From Deltaproteobacteria bacterium GWA2_45_12 (GTDB lineage: Bacteria > UBA10199), in assembly GCA_001797365.1 (NCBI GenBank), contig MGPH01000059.1:34493-79669 (forward strand): a DNA stretch of 45,177 bases, given 5' to 3'. The notes below the pieces were generated by a model. The model searched no databases. It was not told where the DNA came from and saw only the letters and a program-made list of their open reading frames with translations. Shown here piece after piece: positions 27,862-36,378 of the stretch; positions within the stretch are counted from its first letter, which is position 1; the number at the start of each line of letters is the position of its first letter. Both the position numbers and the translations under genes were made by a program.

Positions 27862-28727
27862 CAAACCAAAACATGACTTTTGAAAAATCCCTCAAGCCAG
27901 CGGCTGTTGAAGAATGGCTGGATGTCGTTTTTTACAGGAAACTGGCTCACAAGCTTGTTCCCCTTTTCATTAAATTAAAATTTTCTCCAAACATGATATC
28001 GGGTTTAAGCCTGGCTAGTGGGTTATTAGCCTCACTTTTTGTTTTTCATGAGCATTTCTGGGCTTCCGCCCTTTGCATGGTCATGGCCATCATTTTTGAT
28101 TGCAGTGACGGCCAGGTAGCCAGGCTTACAGGAAATAAAAACCCTTTTGGCCGCATCATCGATGGTGTTTTTGACATGATATGGATTGTCAGTTTCTGGA
28201 TCTTACTGGACCGCAGTCCCTACTTTACCAAACACCCCATCCCCCACATCACTTTACTCATGTCGACTGCCGGTTTCTTTTTTGTTGTCCATTGCTGGCG
28301 CTATGATGGTGTAAAAATAAAATATCTCGAGCGGGTACAACCTGGTTATTCGGATAAAGATCTCGACCTTTCTCAAATTAGAGTCTTGCTCAAGGAAGAA
28401 TGGAAAAAGAAAAATATTCTCACCTGTTTTTTATGTGTGTGTATGGCTTTTCAGATGTATTTCTTTGTAAGGGGAAAACATCAAAAAACATCCATCTTCC
28501 CCTCCTTAGAGCAACAAGAGGAAGCCAGGTTAAACTTGACTCCTGTGATGCGTTTGTGGAGCTGGCTGGGTGAAAGCCATCATAACACCCTCATGATTTT
28601 AGGAATTCTTTTGGCCCCATGGACGCCAGCCGGGCTGTTGTTTGTCTTTTTTTACATTACTATTCCACTTAATTTTTTATGGATTGTTTCGGAATGGAAA
28701 TGGAAGAAACTATATAAGAACATGTAA
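27858..28727 (+). CDS. CDP-alcohol phosphatidyltransferase family protein
   Basis: These membrane enzymes move a phosphoryl-alcohol or phosphatidyl group from a CDP donor. The 289-residue product has the exact family signature D81-x2-D84-G-x2-A-R-x8-G98-x3-D102-x3-D106 (in DCSDGQVARL, then FGRIIDGVFD). It has at least five hydrophobic segments and a larger loop between the second and third pairs (about 160-200). The ATG overlaps the stop of the preceding nucleotidyltransferase gene, so the pair is probably translated together. The stop TAA is supplied by the GTAA end of a 28-base palindrome at 28724. The convergent gene at 28796-29926 is a second member of the same family. Acceptor and product are unknown. 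Confidence 0.87.
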   Translation: MTNQNMTFEKSLKPAAVEEWLDVVFYRKLAHKLVPLFIKLKFSPNMISGLSLASGLLASLFVFHEHFWASALCMVMAIIFDCSDGQVARLTGNKNPFGRIIDGVFDMIWIVSFWILLDRSPYFTKHPIPHITLLMSTAGFFFVVHCWRYDGVKIKYLERVQPGYSDKDLDLSQIRVLLKEEWKKKNILTCFLCVCMAFQMYFFVRGKHQKTSIFPSLEQQEEARLNLTPVMRLWSWLGESHHNTLMILGILLAPWTPAGLLFVFFYITIPLNFLWIVSEWKWKKLYKNM

Positions 28728-28776
28728 GGGCAATTCATGAATTGCCCTTACAAAGGCCCTTACAAAGGCCCTTACA
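28724..28776. repeat. Perfect 28-base palindrome plus direct repeats
   Basis: GTAAGGGCAATTCA (28724-28737) is followed by its exact complement TGAATTGCCCTTAC (28738-28751). After it AAAGGCCCTTAC is repeated twice in tandem (28752-28775). The palindrome overlaps the stop codon of the upstream plus-strand gene and sits between two convergent genes. A similar core, GGGCAATT/AATTGCCC, occurs at 31892. Confidence 0.9.
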
Positions 28777-28795
28777 AGACCTCTACAAAGACCCA

Positions 28796-29926
28796 TCACC
28801 TGCGTCGCACCAAGGACAAAACAAAAGACGCCCCATGGACCAAAAATGTGGCGCTAATAGCGACTGTGCTTATCCAGAATAACAGCACTCTTAAATCAAG
28901 AATCAGCAATACAAACATTAAAAAAACAAAAAAATCCCGTTTCATGAGGGGACGCACTTTTTCAAACCATCCTTCTTTGGCTGATGCCGGTTTATCAGAC
29001 CATGCCGGTACAAAATCCTTCACATTGGCACTCTTTGTCCGTGTCATCATCTGGTAATAAAGAAAAAGACTCACCAAAAAAGACAGCCCAAAAAGGACCC
29101 ATCCCCCATTGAAATAAAAAGTGTTTCCCGTTGTCCTGAAAAGACCGACAAAAACCCCAAGCCAAAAAAGATTATTGGCCAAGTCATCCGCTATCGTGTC
29201 AAACCAGGCTCCAAAGCGGCTGGATAAGATCTTTATTCTGGCCACTTCACCATCGCAACCATCTATAATGGAAGAAAACTGCATCAAAATAGCCCCTAAC
29301 ACTCTCCACCCATAATTGTTGTTCATGATCAAAAGAGCTGTCAAAACAGCCAAAGCCAAATTAACAAAAGTAATGGTATTGGGGCTTAAATCTGTTTTAA
29401 CCAACTGCCTGGTCATCGCAAAAGAAACAGGCTTGTTAAGGTGGGGAGCCACCCAGCCTTCGGTTTTGTCTTTAATATTTTGAAAAATCTTTTTTTCAAT
29501 CGCCTTCAAACTGGCCTTGGAATCTTCCAAACGATGCCACCACATGGGGTTTATCTTTCCCAAATAATCACTCGGATTGGTGATCTTCTTGACATGGACC
29601 CAACGAATAAATTCAGACTCGTAATGATACTGTGCCGAAAAAATAGAAACACCACTCTCAAAATGAGGGGTATCGTGGGACAACTGGATATATTCAAGCA
29701 TGCCAAAACGGTTTAACAGGGGTCTTAAATTTTCAAGGTGTCTGGAGACCATCCAAATTTCTTTGAAACCAGCCTGACGAAGCTGTCTTAATGTACGAAT
29801 GAAAATGGGCAAACCAAGAACCATCTTTTGGGCCAAATCGGCTGACTCAACAACAAGAACAGCCCTGACGTTTTCAGAGATGCGGCCATCAAGATCGGAT
29901 TGGAACCCTGAGGTAATTATTTCCAC
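28796..29926 (-). CDS. Degenerate nucleotidyltransferase / CDP-alcohol phosphatidyltransferase fusion
   Basis: The 376-residue product resembles the bifunctional IPCT/DIPPS type proteins (inositol-phosphate cytidylyltransferase joined to a CDP-alcohol phosphatidyltransferase). The N-terminal half (about 18-160) keeps the fold pattern (VRAVLVVES, LGLPIFIRTLRQLRQAGFKEIWMV) but lacks the GxGTR loop, so it is probably inactive. The C-terminal half starts HLNKPVSFAMTRQLVKTDLSPNTITF and has the exact D-x2-DG-x2-AR-x8-G-x3-D-x3-D signature in DGCDGEVARI and FGAWFDTIADD. At least six membrane segments follow. The start is GTG with GGAG 5 bases upstream, overlapping the end of the upstream gene. It converges on the 27858 gene of the same family. 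Confidence 0.8.
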   Translation of the reverse strand: MEIITSGFQSDLDGRISENVRAVLVVESADLAQKMVLGLPIFIRTLRQLRQAGFKEIWMVSRHLENLRPLLNRFGMLEYIQLSHDTPHFESGVSIFSAQYHYESEFIRWVHVKKITNPSDYLGKINPMWWHRLEDSKASLKAIEKKIFQNIKDKTEGWVAPHLNKPVSFAMTRQLVKTDLSPNTITFVNLALAVLTALLIMNNNYGWRVLGAILMQFSSIIDGCDGEVARIKILSSRFGAWFDTIADDLANNLFWLGVFVGLFRTTGNTFYFNGGWVLFGLSFLVSLFLYYQMMTRTKSANVKDFVPAWSDKPASAKEGWFEKVRPLMKRDFFVFLMFVLLILDLRVLLFWISTVAISATFLVHGASFVLSLVRRR

Positions 29927-30480
29927 GTAAGCTCCGACCTAGCCACGGGGCCTGACAAATGCAAGGTAAGCTCTTTGGTGCAAGAGGATGGAGGAATATC
30001 AAAAGATACGAGGTATGTCTTCGACCAAACATCAAGATAGGGATAGAGAAGCCTTACAAGGGGCGAGGGATTTTTGGCCAGTTTTTCTATTTTAGGCTGA
30101 TAAAAATTCCCGCACCATTCAAGATTAAGCGACCATGTTTTTTGACTATCCAAAAAGTCATCAAAGCGTCTTTCCTGGGAATAAAAAGAAACGAAAAAAA
30201 CCGTATGAGAGGCATCCAAACCCGGGATCATCAAATCGGCTGAATGAACAGAATGTCCATCGACATCGTAGGCTTGATGAGTACGGTTTTTCTGAGATTG
30301 TTTCATCTCGGTATTGAGAAGGGTTGCATGCCACAAAAGAGAAGCATTAAAATTTTGGGGGGAATAAATATGATGGGAACGCGTCCATTTTTTTAAAACT
30401 TTTTTATAGTTGGGGCCTGCAGAAGCAGACAAAGAGATAGAAACAAAAAAAAGTGTAAAAATAAATCGAACCATTTTCAT
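29917..30480 (-). CDS. Small secreted protein of unknown function
   Basis: I do not recognise a family for this 187-residue protein. Residues 1-21 form a clean signal peptide (KMVRFIFTLFFVSISLSASAG), so it is exported to the periplasm. The mature part has beta-rich segments (HTVFFVSFYS, KTYLVSFDIPPSS, ELTLHLSG) and two cysteines near residues 125 and 166 that could form a disulfide. Its start overlaps the pyrE stop (ATGA), with a GGGG sequence about 8 bases upstream, and its end overlaps the GTG of the fusion gene. The gene is thus embedded in a compact pyrE-secreted protein-lipid enzyme run; the functional link is unclear. Confidence 0.65.
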   Translation of the reverse strand: MKMVRFIFTLFFVSISLSASAGPNYKKVLKKWTRSHHIYSPQNFNASLLWHATLLNTEMKQSQKNRTHQAYDVDGHSVHSADLMIPGLDASHTVFFVSFYSQERRFDDFLDSQKTWSLNLEWCGNFYQPKIEKLAKNPSPLVRLLYPYLDVWSKTYLVSFDIPPSSCTKELTLHLSGPVARSELTWK

Positions 30481-31037
30481 GATTTGTCCCCTATCAAATC
30501 GTTCTTGGTAAAGAGCGAATAAACCTTATACCCCTTCGCTTCAAGATTTTGTTTTCCCCCTTCTTCCCTATCAACCAAACTTACCACCCCCACAACATCC
30601 AGACCAAAAACTTCGGCACGCTCAATGGCTTTTAATGAACTTCCTCCCGTTGTGATCACATCTTCCAAAATGGCCACTTTCATGGCTGCTTTAAGATTTT
30701 TTGTTCCTTCAATCCAGTTCTGGGTCCCATGTTGTTTGGGCTCTTTTCGAATGATAAAAGCATGAATGGGCTTGTTTTTAAGAGCACTTATCACAGAAAC
30801 AGCACTCACCAAAGGGTCAGCTCCCAAGGTTAACCCTCCTACCGCTTCAACTTGGGGCATCTTTTCAGAAATAAGCTCAAACATCAGCTGCCCAATCAAG
30901 GCTGAGCCCTGGGCATGAAGGGCCGTTTGTTTGCCATCAAAATAAAAATTACTTTTTAGCCCTGAAGAAAGGGTCACTTCACGTTTTTCGTAAGAAAGGG
31001 TAAGAAGAAGTGCTTTAAGTTGGTCTTTGGACTGCAT
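30477..31037 (-). CDS. pyrE: Orotate phosphoribosyltransferase
   Basis: PyrE transfers ribose phosphate from PRPP to orotate, giving OMP. The 186-residue protein has SSGLKSNFYFDGKQTALHA at the start, the conserved IRKEPKQHGTQNWIEG loop (catalytic Lys region), and the PRPP motif VAILEDVITTGGSSLKAI. It is not in the pyrRBC-carAB operon but a short distance downstream on the same strand, beyond the dksA-like and dciA-like genes. The upstream gap holds a CCACG/CGTGG inverted pair and a GATAGGGGCG sequence that could be a worn repeat; no Shine-Dalgarno is visible. Confidence 0.94.
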   Translation of the reverse strand: MQSKDQLKALLLTLSYEKREVTLSSGLKSNFYFDGKQTALHAQGSALIGQLMFELISEKMPQVEAVGGLTLGADPLVSAVSVISALKNKPIHAFIIRKEPKQHGTQNWIEGTKNLKAAMKVAILEDVITTGGSSLKAIERAEVFGLDVVGVVSLVDREEGGKQNLEAKGYKVYSLFTKNDLIGDKS

Positions 31038-31094
31038 GGATAGGGGCGTTCTCTTCCCACGCCGTGGCCTTTTAACAAAAGCCTTTAAAGAACA

Positions 31095-31463
31095 TTAGGT
31101 GTCAGCAAATGATTTTTCCACTTTTTCCTGTTCTTCTTTACAATTAATGCACAGGTCTGTCACAGGGCGGGCTTCCAATCTCTTGGCCCCAATCTCTTCA
31201 CCGCAGGATTCACAAACACCAAATTCTCCCTGCTCAATTTTTTTGATGGCTTTTTCGATTTTTCGTAGAAGAACGCGTTCACGGTCTCGAAGACGCATGT
31301 TTAAAGATTGATCCGCTTCGGAGGAAGCCAAATCAACTTCATCGGGAAGATCATCCGGGTCAAAAACATACCCCTTTTCCTTGGTACTTTCTGCCTGGCT
31401 AAAAAGCTCCTGGCGACGTTGTTCCAACAATTCTTTGAAAAACTTTAATTCTTTTTTATTCAT
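31095..31463 (-). CDS. DksA/TraR-type zinc-finger protein
   Basis: DksA proteins bind the secondary channel of RNA polymerase and work with ppGpp. The 122-residue product has an N-terminal coiled coil (about 1-75, with KELKFFKELLEQRRQELF) and an acidic DDLPDEVD tip. The C4 zinc finger is C84-x2-C87 and C105-x2-C108 (GVCESCGEEIG, TDLCINCKEEQ), as in general DksA/TraR proteins. The start is set by a strong GGGAGG Shine-Dalgarno 5 bases before the ATG at 31463; a longer frame upstream is not needed. A near-consensus promoter sits just upstream. It is somewhat shorter than E. coli DksA (151), so it may be a DksA2- or TraR-like relative. Confidence 0.88.
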   Translation of the reverse strand: MNKKELKFFKELLEQRRQELFSQAESTKEKGYVFDPDDLPDEVDLASSEADQSLNMRLRDRERVLLRKIEKAIKKIEQGEFGVCESCGEEIGAKRLEARPVTDLCINCKEEQEKVEKSFADT

Positions 31464-31488
31464 TAAAACCTCCCGTAAAAGACCGTTG

Positions 31489-31516
31489 ATAATAAAACCA
31501 TGGCTGGTTTTGTCAA
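31489..31516 (-). promoter_or_regulatory. Promoter of the dksA-like gene
   Basis: On the minus strand TTGACA (31516-31511) is separated by 16 bases from TATTAT (31494-31489), a five-of-six -10. Transcription would start near 31482, about 20 bases before the ATG, leaving a very short leader that just covers the Shine-Dalgarno. Confidence 0.78.
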
Positions 31517-31530
31517 TCAAAAAAGCCTTA

Positions 31531-31560
31531 TTGCTTTAAGAAGAAAATCCACGATATAGG
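31531..31560 (+). promoter_or_regulatory. Candidate promoter of the dciA-like gene
   Basis: TTGCTT (31531-31536) and TATAGG (31555-31560) are 18 bases apart, with the ATG 19 bases further on. The match is modest. No Shine-Dalgarno is visible. Confidence 0.4.
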
Positions 31561-31578
31561 TAAAACAATCCCTTATCT

Positions 31579-31884
31579 ATGAATAAAAAATCCTCTCTAA
31601 CAAAAGCCTCTCACATTATTGAAGAAACTCTTAAAAACCTTAAAGCCGATCGATCCTTCAAAGTTTATCCCATTTGGAAACAATGGCCCCAAATCGTTGG
31701 AGAAACCATCGCCGCAAAATGTGAAGCCACCTATGTGCAAGGAAAAATACTTGTTGTGACCGTGACAAATTCTGTATGGATGAACGAACTCGGGTTTCAA
31801 AAAAGACAAATCCTGGAAAAAATCAAGGAACTCATCCCTGAAAGCACCGTCGAAGATATTCGTTTCCAATTGAAGAGGGAATGA
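31579..31884 (+). CDS. DUF721/DciA-like protein (helicase-loading type)
   Basis: DciA-like proteins help load the replicative DnaB helicase in bacteria that lack DnaC. The 101-residue product shows the DUF721 pattern IWKQWPQIVGETIAAKCEATYVQGKILVVTVTNSVWMNELGFQKRQILEKI, with the conserved W...VG and SxWxxEL positions, ending in a strand VEDIRFQL. It stands alone, divergent from the dksA-like gene, and converges on carB across a REP-like palindrome. It is the short form without the C-terminal extension of some families. The loading function is family knowledge, not seen here. Confidence 0.85.
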   Translation: MNKKSSLTKASHIIEETLKNLKADRSFKVYPIWKQWPQIVGETIAAKCEATYVQGKILVVTVTNSVWMNELGFQKRQILEKIKELIPESTVEDIRFQLKRE

Positions 31885-31891
31885 CGTTGTC

Positions 31892-31919
31892 ATAAGGGCA
31901 ATTCACAAATTGCCCTTAT
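31892..31919. repeat. 28-base REP-like palindrome
   Basis: ATAAGGGCAATT (31892-31903) and AATTGCCCTTAT (31908-31919) pair around a CACA loop. It lies between the convergent dciA-like and carB genes; each stop is 7-8 bases away, so neither stop is contributed by the repeat. It shares its core with the 28724 element. Confidence 0.9.
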
Positions 31920-31927
31920 CCCCAAGT

Positions 31928-34900
31928 TCAAGCCACTTTATCTTCTTTTAATTTTTTGGCGTAATCTTGCAGGCTGGACACTTCCAGTTTTTTCTTTTGA
32001 AGGGCTTCAATACCACTGGATGCCGCTTGGGCAGCGGCTAAGGTCGTAAAATAAGGGATTTGCGAGGTAAGGGCCGTGCGACGAATGGAAAATGAGTCAA
32101 CAGCGGTGGCCTTGCCCTCATGGGTATTGATCACCATGGTAATCTCCCCTGCTTTCAGTTTATCGACAATATGGGGAGAGCCCTCACGTACCTTATTCAC
32201 CCTGATGACATTCAAATTGCGATTTTTGAGATAATTGGCTGTTCCATGGGTGGCCACAATGTCAAAACCAAGATGGGACAATTTTTGGGCCACAGCCACA
32301 ACGGCTGCTTTGTCTTTGTCCCGCACACTGATAAAAGCAGCTCCATTCAAGGGAAGGATGGTTCCTGCGGCCAGTTCCGCTTTGGCAAAAGCCATTCCGA
32401 ATTCGGGATCAATCCCCATCACTTCGCCCGTTGATTTCATTTCAGGGCCCAAAAGCGTATCGACCCCCGGGAATTTGGTGAAAGGGAACACCGCCTCTTT
32501 CACCGAACGGAATGGGGGAATGATTTCCTGCGTAAAACCCAGTTCTTTTAAAGTTTTTCCTACCATGATTTTGGCGGCCATTTTGGCCAAGGGAACTCCA
32601 ATGGCCTTTGAAACAAAGGGCACCGTACGTGAGGCACGGGGATTGACTTCAAGAATATAAACCTCACCGTCTTTGACCGCATACTGGATATTCATCAATC
32701 CCTTGGTCTCAAGTTCAAGGGCAATGGCTTTGGTTTGTTGACGGATTGAATTAATCACCGAAATTGCCAATGAATGAGGAGGCAAACAACAAGCACTATC
32801 TCCTGAATGTACACCGGCATGTTCAATATGTTCCATGATGCCGCCGATAACAACGTCTTTACCATCGCAGAGGGCATCCACATCCACTTCGATGGCTCCT
32901 TCCAGATATTGATCAACCAAAACGGGCCTGTCTTCAGAAGCCTGCACCGCTGTTGTCATGTATTTTTTCAAATCATCTTCGTCATAAACAATTTCCATGG
33001 CTCTTCCTCCTAAAACATAGGAAGGACGAACCAAAACGGGGTATCCGATCTTTTTGGCAATGACAATGGCCTCTTCGGTGGAACGGGCGATGCCGTTTTT
33101 GGGCTGACGTAAATTGAGTTTACCAAGCATGGCCGCAAAACGTTCCCGATCTTCAGCGCGGTCGATGGCATCGGGGCTTGTCCCGATAATGGGAGCGCCC
33201 CATTGGTATAATGGAACCGCCAATTTGAGCGGCGTTTGTCCTCCAAACTGGACAATAATTCCATCCGGCTTTTCTTCCTGCAAAACACGAATGACATCCT
33301 CTTTGGTCAGCGGTTCAAAATACAGGCGATCGGAAGTGTCGTAGTCGGTTGAAACCGTTTCCGGATTGCAGTTGATCATGATGGTCTCAAAACCTTCTTC
33401 GGCAAGGGACTGGCTTGCGTGCACACAGCAATAATCAAACTCAATGCCCTGACCAATGCGGTTGGGACCACCGCCCAAAATAACCACCTTCTTTTTTGTC
33501 GTGGGCTGGGCTTCGTTTTCCTGTTCATAGGTGGAATACATATAAGGTGTGAACGCTTCAAACTCGGCCCCACAAGTATCCACACGCTTGTAAACGGGAA
33601 CGATCTTGTTTTTTTCACGGAAAGAACGAATGCCATCTTCTGTTTGACCTGTAAGCTTGGCCAAACGCCGATCAGAAAATCCCCATTTTTTAGCCTGCAA
33701 AAATAAGGGAGCATGCTTTGAGGAAAGCGTACCGAACTTTTTGTCCTTTGATTTCAAAAAAAGCTTCCTGATATTTTTTTCCAAATCGACAATCTGCTTG
33801 ATCTGGACCAAAAACCACCGGTCGATAAATGTCTCCCTGAAAATTTGATCAACGCTTAACCCTTCGCGAAAGCCTTGGGCCACCCACCACAAACGATCGC
33901 CGCGCACCACTTTTAAATGTTCTTTAAGCTCTTTTAAACGCGATGCCTTATTTGTTGATTTTAAGTTTTGTTCTTCAAAACCATAGGTGCCAATTTCAAG
34001 GGAGCGAATGGCCTTTTGGAGCGATTCTTTAAAGGTACGGCCAATGGCCATGACCTCGCCCACCGATTTCATCTGGGTTGTCAGGCGGTCATCGGCTTGG
34101 GGAAATTTTTCGAAAGTGAATCGGGGGATTTTGGTGACCACATAATCGATGGTGGGTTCAAAGGAAGCGGGCGTTACCTTGGTGATGTCGTTTTTGATTT
34201 CATCCAAGGTGTAACCAACGGCCAGTTTTGTTGCAAACTTGGCAATGGGAAAACCCGTGGCCTTGGAAGCCAGGGCCGAACTACGCGAAACACGCGGGTT
34301 CATTTCAATGATGACAAGTTCCCCTGTTTTTGGATTAACCCCAAATTGAATATTAGACCCCCCGGTATCCACCCCAATTTCACGAATAATGGCCAAGGCG
34401 GCATTGCGCATGAACTGGTATTCTTTGTCGGTAAGGGTTTGGGCGGGGGCCACTGTAATGCTATCCCCGGTATGAATCCCCATGGGGTCAAAATTTTCGA
34501 TGGAACAAACAATGACGACATTGTCCTTCCTGTCGCGCATCACTTCCAGTTCATATTCTTTCCATCCCAAAACGGATTGTTCCACCAATACTTGGGAAAC
34601 AGGGGAACAATCCAAAGCCCATTTGATGTGCTCTTTGTATTCCTCCATGGTGTAGGAAATATTGCCGCCTGTACCTCCCAAGGTAAATGCAGGCCTTAAA
34701 ATAAGAGGGAACCCGATATCTTTGGCGGCAGCCAGTCCTTCTTTTATGTTATGAACAAGGGCGCTCTTGGGAACCTTAAGCCCAATCTTCTGCATGGCTT
34801 GTTTGAAGAGATCACGATCTTCAGCCTTTGCAATGGCCCCGACATTGGCCCCAATAAGCTGGACGCCATATTTTTCAAAAACCCCTTTTTTAGCCAGAGC

Positions 34901-35200
34901 CATGGCGGTATTTAAGGCCGTCTGTCCCCCCAGGGTTGGCAAAAGGGCATCCGGGCGTTCTTTTTCGATGATTTTTTCAACGACTTCGGGAGTAATGGGT
35001 TCAATGTAGGTCGCATCCGCCAAACCGGGATCGGTCATGATGGTGGCAGGGTTGGAATTGATAAGAACAACCTCATAGCCCTCTTCTTTTAAAGCCTTCA
35101 CCCCTTGGGTTCCCGAATAATCAAATTCGCAGGCCTGCCCAATCACAATGGGACCGGCACCGATGATCATGATTTTTTTTAGGTCGGTTCGTTTTGGCAT
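31928..35200 (-). CDS. carB: Carbamoyl-phosphate synthase large subunit
   Basis: CarB makes carbamoyl phosphate from ammonia, bicarbonate and two ATP. The 1090-residue protein has the two homologous ATP-grasp halves. The first starts [18 protein letters not shown], continues with [16 protein letters not shown], and contains [23 protein letters not shown]. The second repeats [17 protein letters not shown] and [19 protein letters not shown]. The C-terminal MGS-like allosteric domain starts around [20 protein letters not shown] chose ATG 35200 (MPKRTDLKK). A GTG at 35215 lies inside the upstream repeat. It is the last gene of the pyr operon, 26 bases after carA. Confidence 0.97.
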   Translation of the reverse strand: MPKRTDLKKIMIIGAGPIVIGQACEFDYSGTQGVKALKEEGYEVVLINSNPATIMTDPGLADATYIEPITPEVVEKIIEKERPDALLPTLGGQTALNTAMALAKKGVFEKYGVQLIGANVGAIAKAEDRDLFKQAMQKIGLKVPKSALVHNIKEGLAAAKDIGFPLILRPAFTLGGTGGNISYTMEEYKEHIKWALDCSPVSQVLVEQSVLGWKEYELEVMRDRKDNVVIVCSIENFDPMGIHTGDSITVAPAQTLTDKEYQFMRNAALAIIREIGVDTGGSNIQFGVNPKTGELVIIEMNPRVSRSSALASKATGFPIAKFATKLAVGYTLDEIKNDITKVTPASFEPTIDYVVTKIPRFTFEKFPQADDRLTTQMKSVGEVMAIGRTFKESLQKAIRSLEIGTYGFEEQNLKSTNKASRLKELKEHLKVVRGDRLWWVAQGFREGLSVDQIFRETFIDRWFLVQIKQIVDLEKNIRKLFLKSKDKKFGTLSSKHAPLFLQAKKWGFSDRRLAKLTGQTEDGIRSFREKNKIVPVYKRVDTCGAEFEAFTPYMYSTYEQENEAQPTTKKKVVILGGGPNRIGQGIEFDYCCVHASQSLAEEGFETIMINCNPETVSTDYDTSDRLYFEPLTKEDVIRVLQEEKPDGIIVQFGGQTPLKLAVPLYQWGAPIIGTSPDAIDRAEDRERFAAMLGKLNLRQPKNGIARSTEEAIVIAKKIGYPVLVRPSYVLGGRAMEIVYDEDDLKKYMTTAVQASEDRPVLVDQYLEGAIEVDVDALCDGKDVVIGGIMEHIEHAGVHSGDSACCLPPHSLAISVINSIRQQTKAIALELETKGLMNIQYAVKDGEVYILEVNPRASRTVPFVSKAIGVPLAKMAAKIMVGKTLKELGFTQEIIPPFRSVKEAVFPFTKFPGVDTLLGPEMKSTGEVMGIDPEFGMAFAKAELAAGTILPLNGAAFISVRDKDKAAVVAVAQKLSHLGFDIVATHGTANYLKNRNLNVIRVNKVREGSPHIVDKLKAGEITMVINTHEGKATAVDSFSIRRTALTSQIPYFTTLAAAQAASSGIEALQKKKLEVSSLQDYAKKLKEDKVA

Positions 35201-35205
35201 ATCTC

Positions 35206-35230
35206 GGGCGAACACGAGGTTCGCCCCTAC
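35206..35230. repeat. REP-like palindrome overlapping the carA stop
   Basis: GGGCGAAC (35206-35213) and GTTCGCCC (35219-35226) flank a 5-base loop, and the CTAC end (35227-35230) is the minus-strand GTAG. Its TAG is the carA stop codon. The hairpin lies between carA and carB within the operon, so it is transcribed but evidently does not have to terminate. Confidence 0.9.
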
Positions 35231-36339
35231 CTCATTAAATCAATAAATCTTTGAAACAAATAATGGCTATCATGCGGACCGGGGGCTGCTTCCGGGTGAT
35301 ATTGCACACTAAAAGCGGCAAGTTTTTTATGTTTTATTCCTTCAACGGTTTGATCATTTAAATTGATGTGGCTTACCAGGACATCACTTAAGTGTTCACA
35401 ATCAACAGCAAAGCCATGGTTTTGGGCGGTAATTTCCACCTTGCGCGTGCTTAAATCCATCACGGGCTGATTGCCCCCGTGATGTCCAAATTTTAATTTG
35501 TATGTTTTAGCTCCCAAGGCCAGTCCCAAGATTTGATGGCCCAAACAAATTCCGAAAATAGGTTTTTTGCCCAAAATCTTTTGGACATTGTTGATGGCAT
35601 ACGTACACATGGCCGGATCCCCGGGTCCATTGGACAAAAATACACCATCCGGATTTTCTGCCAACACTTTTTGAGCGGGATAATCTCCTGGCACCACTTT
35701 CACCTGGCAGTCATGATCCACAAACATTCGGAGAATGTTCTGCTTGATGCCAAAGTCGTAAGCGATCACTTTGTATTTTTTCTGCCTTCTCGCATTCTTC
35801 GATGCCCGCATAAAAGACTCGGTGCCCTTCTTCCACTGGTAAGGTTTCTGACAACTAACAATTCTGGCTAAATCCTGTCCTTCCATGCCTGGAAGTTTTT
35901 GGGCTTTTTTAACAAGAGAAGTTTTGTTGGTTAAAGGCCCGGTCACAATAAGGGCCTGCATGGCACCCTTCTCTCGAATGTGGCGCACAAGGGCTCGTGT
36001 ATCAATGCCTTCAATGCCGGGAATGCGATTCTTTTTTAAATAAGCCGCCAAATCGCTCCGCGCCCTGAAATTACTCACCGTGGGTGAAAGTTCTTTAACC
36101 ACAAATCCCGAGAGATAAATTTTCGATGATTCAACATCTAGGGCATTGACCCCATAATTCCCTATTTCAGTATAAGTCATGACCACAATTTGCCCTTGAT
36201 AAGAGGGATCCGTCAAAATTTCCTGATAACCCGACATCGATGTATTAAAAACCACTTCACCGTGCTTGGAACCAGCATAGCCAAACGAGCTCCCTGAAAA
36301 AATCGTTCCATCTTGTAAAATGAGATGCGCTGGTTTCAT
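35227..36339 (-). CDS. carA: Carbamoyl-phosphate synthase small subunit
   Basis: CarA supplies ammonia from glutamine to CarB. The 370-residue product has [18 protein letters not shown] (30-47), [11 protein letters not shown], then a class I glutamine amidotransferase domain. That domain has SNGPGDP, the nucleophile C265 in [12 protein letters not shown], and the His-Glu of [18 protein letters not shown] near the end. I chose ATG 36339 ([11 protein letters not shown]). The open frame runs 52 codons further back, but only through the upstream repeat and pyrC in another frame. The stop TAG comes from the repeat at 35206-35230. It lies between pyrC and carB. Confidence 0.96.
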   Translation of the reverse strand: MKPAHLILQDGTIFSGSSFGYAGSKHGEVVFNTSMSGYQEILTDPSYQGQIVVMTYTEIGNYGVNALDVESSKIYLSGFVVKELSPTVSNFRARSDLAAYLKKNRIPGIEGIDTRALVRHIREKGAMQALIVTGPLTNKTSLVKKAQKLPGMEGQDLARIVSCQKPYQWKKGTESFMRASKNARRQKKYKVIAYDFGIKQNILRMFVDHDCQVKVVPGDYPAQKVLAENPDGVFLSNGPGDPAMCTYAINNVQKILGKKPIFGICLGHQILGLALGAKTYKLKFGHHGGNQPVMDLSTRKVEITAQNHGFAVDCEHLSDVLVSHINLNDQTVEGIKHKKLAAFSVQYHPEAAPGPHDSHYLFQRFIDLMR

Positions 36340-36350
36340 AAATTGAAATC

Positions 36351-36378
36351 GTAGGGACAATCCTAGGATTGTCCCTAC
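36351..36378. repeat. Perfect 28-base palindrome at the pyrC stop
   Basis: GTAGGGACAATCCT (36351-36364) is followed directly by its exact complement AGGATTGTCCCTAC (36365-36378). Read on the minus strand the GTAG end supplies the TAG stop of pyrC (36375-36377). The palindrome fills most of the short gap before the carA start. Confidence 0.95.

Noticed and set aside
33968-34699. Long open frame (243 codons) on the plus strand antisense to carB
   Set aside because: It lies wholly inside carB, has no ribosome-binding site or family pattern, and its composition is that of a complementary strand of a conserved gene.
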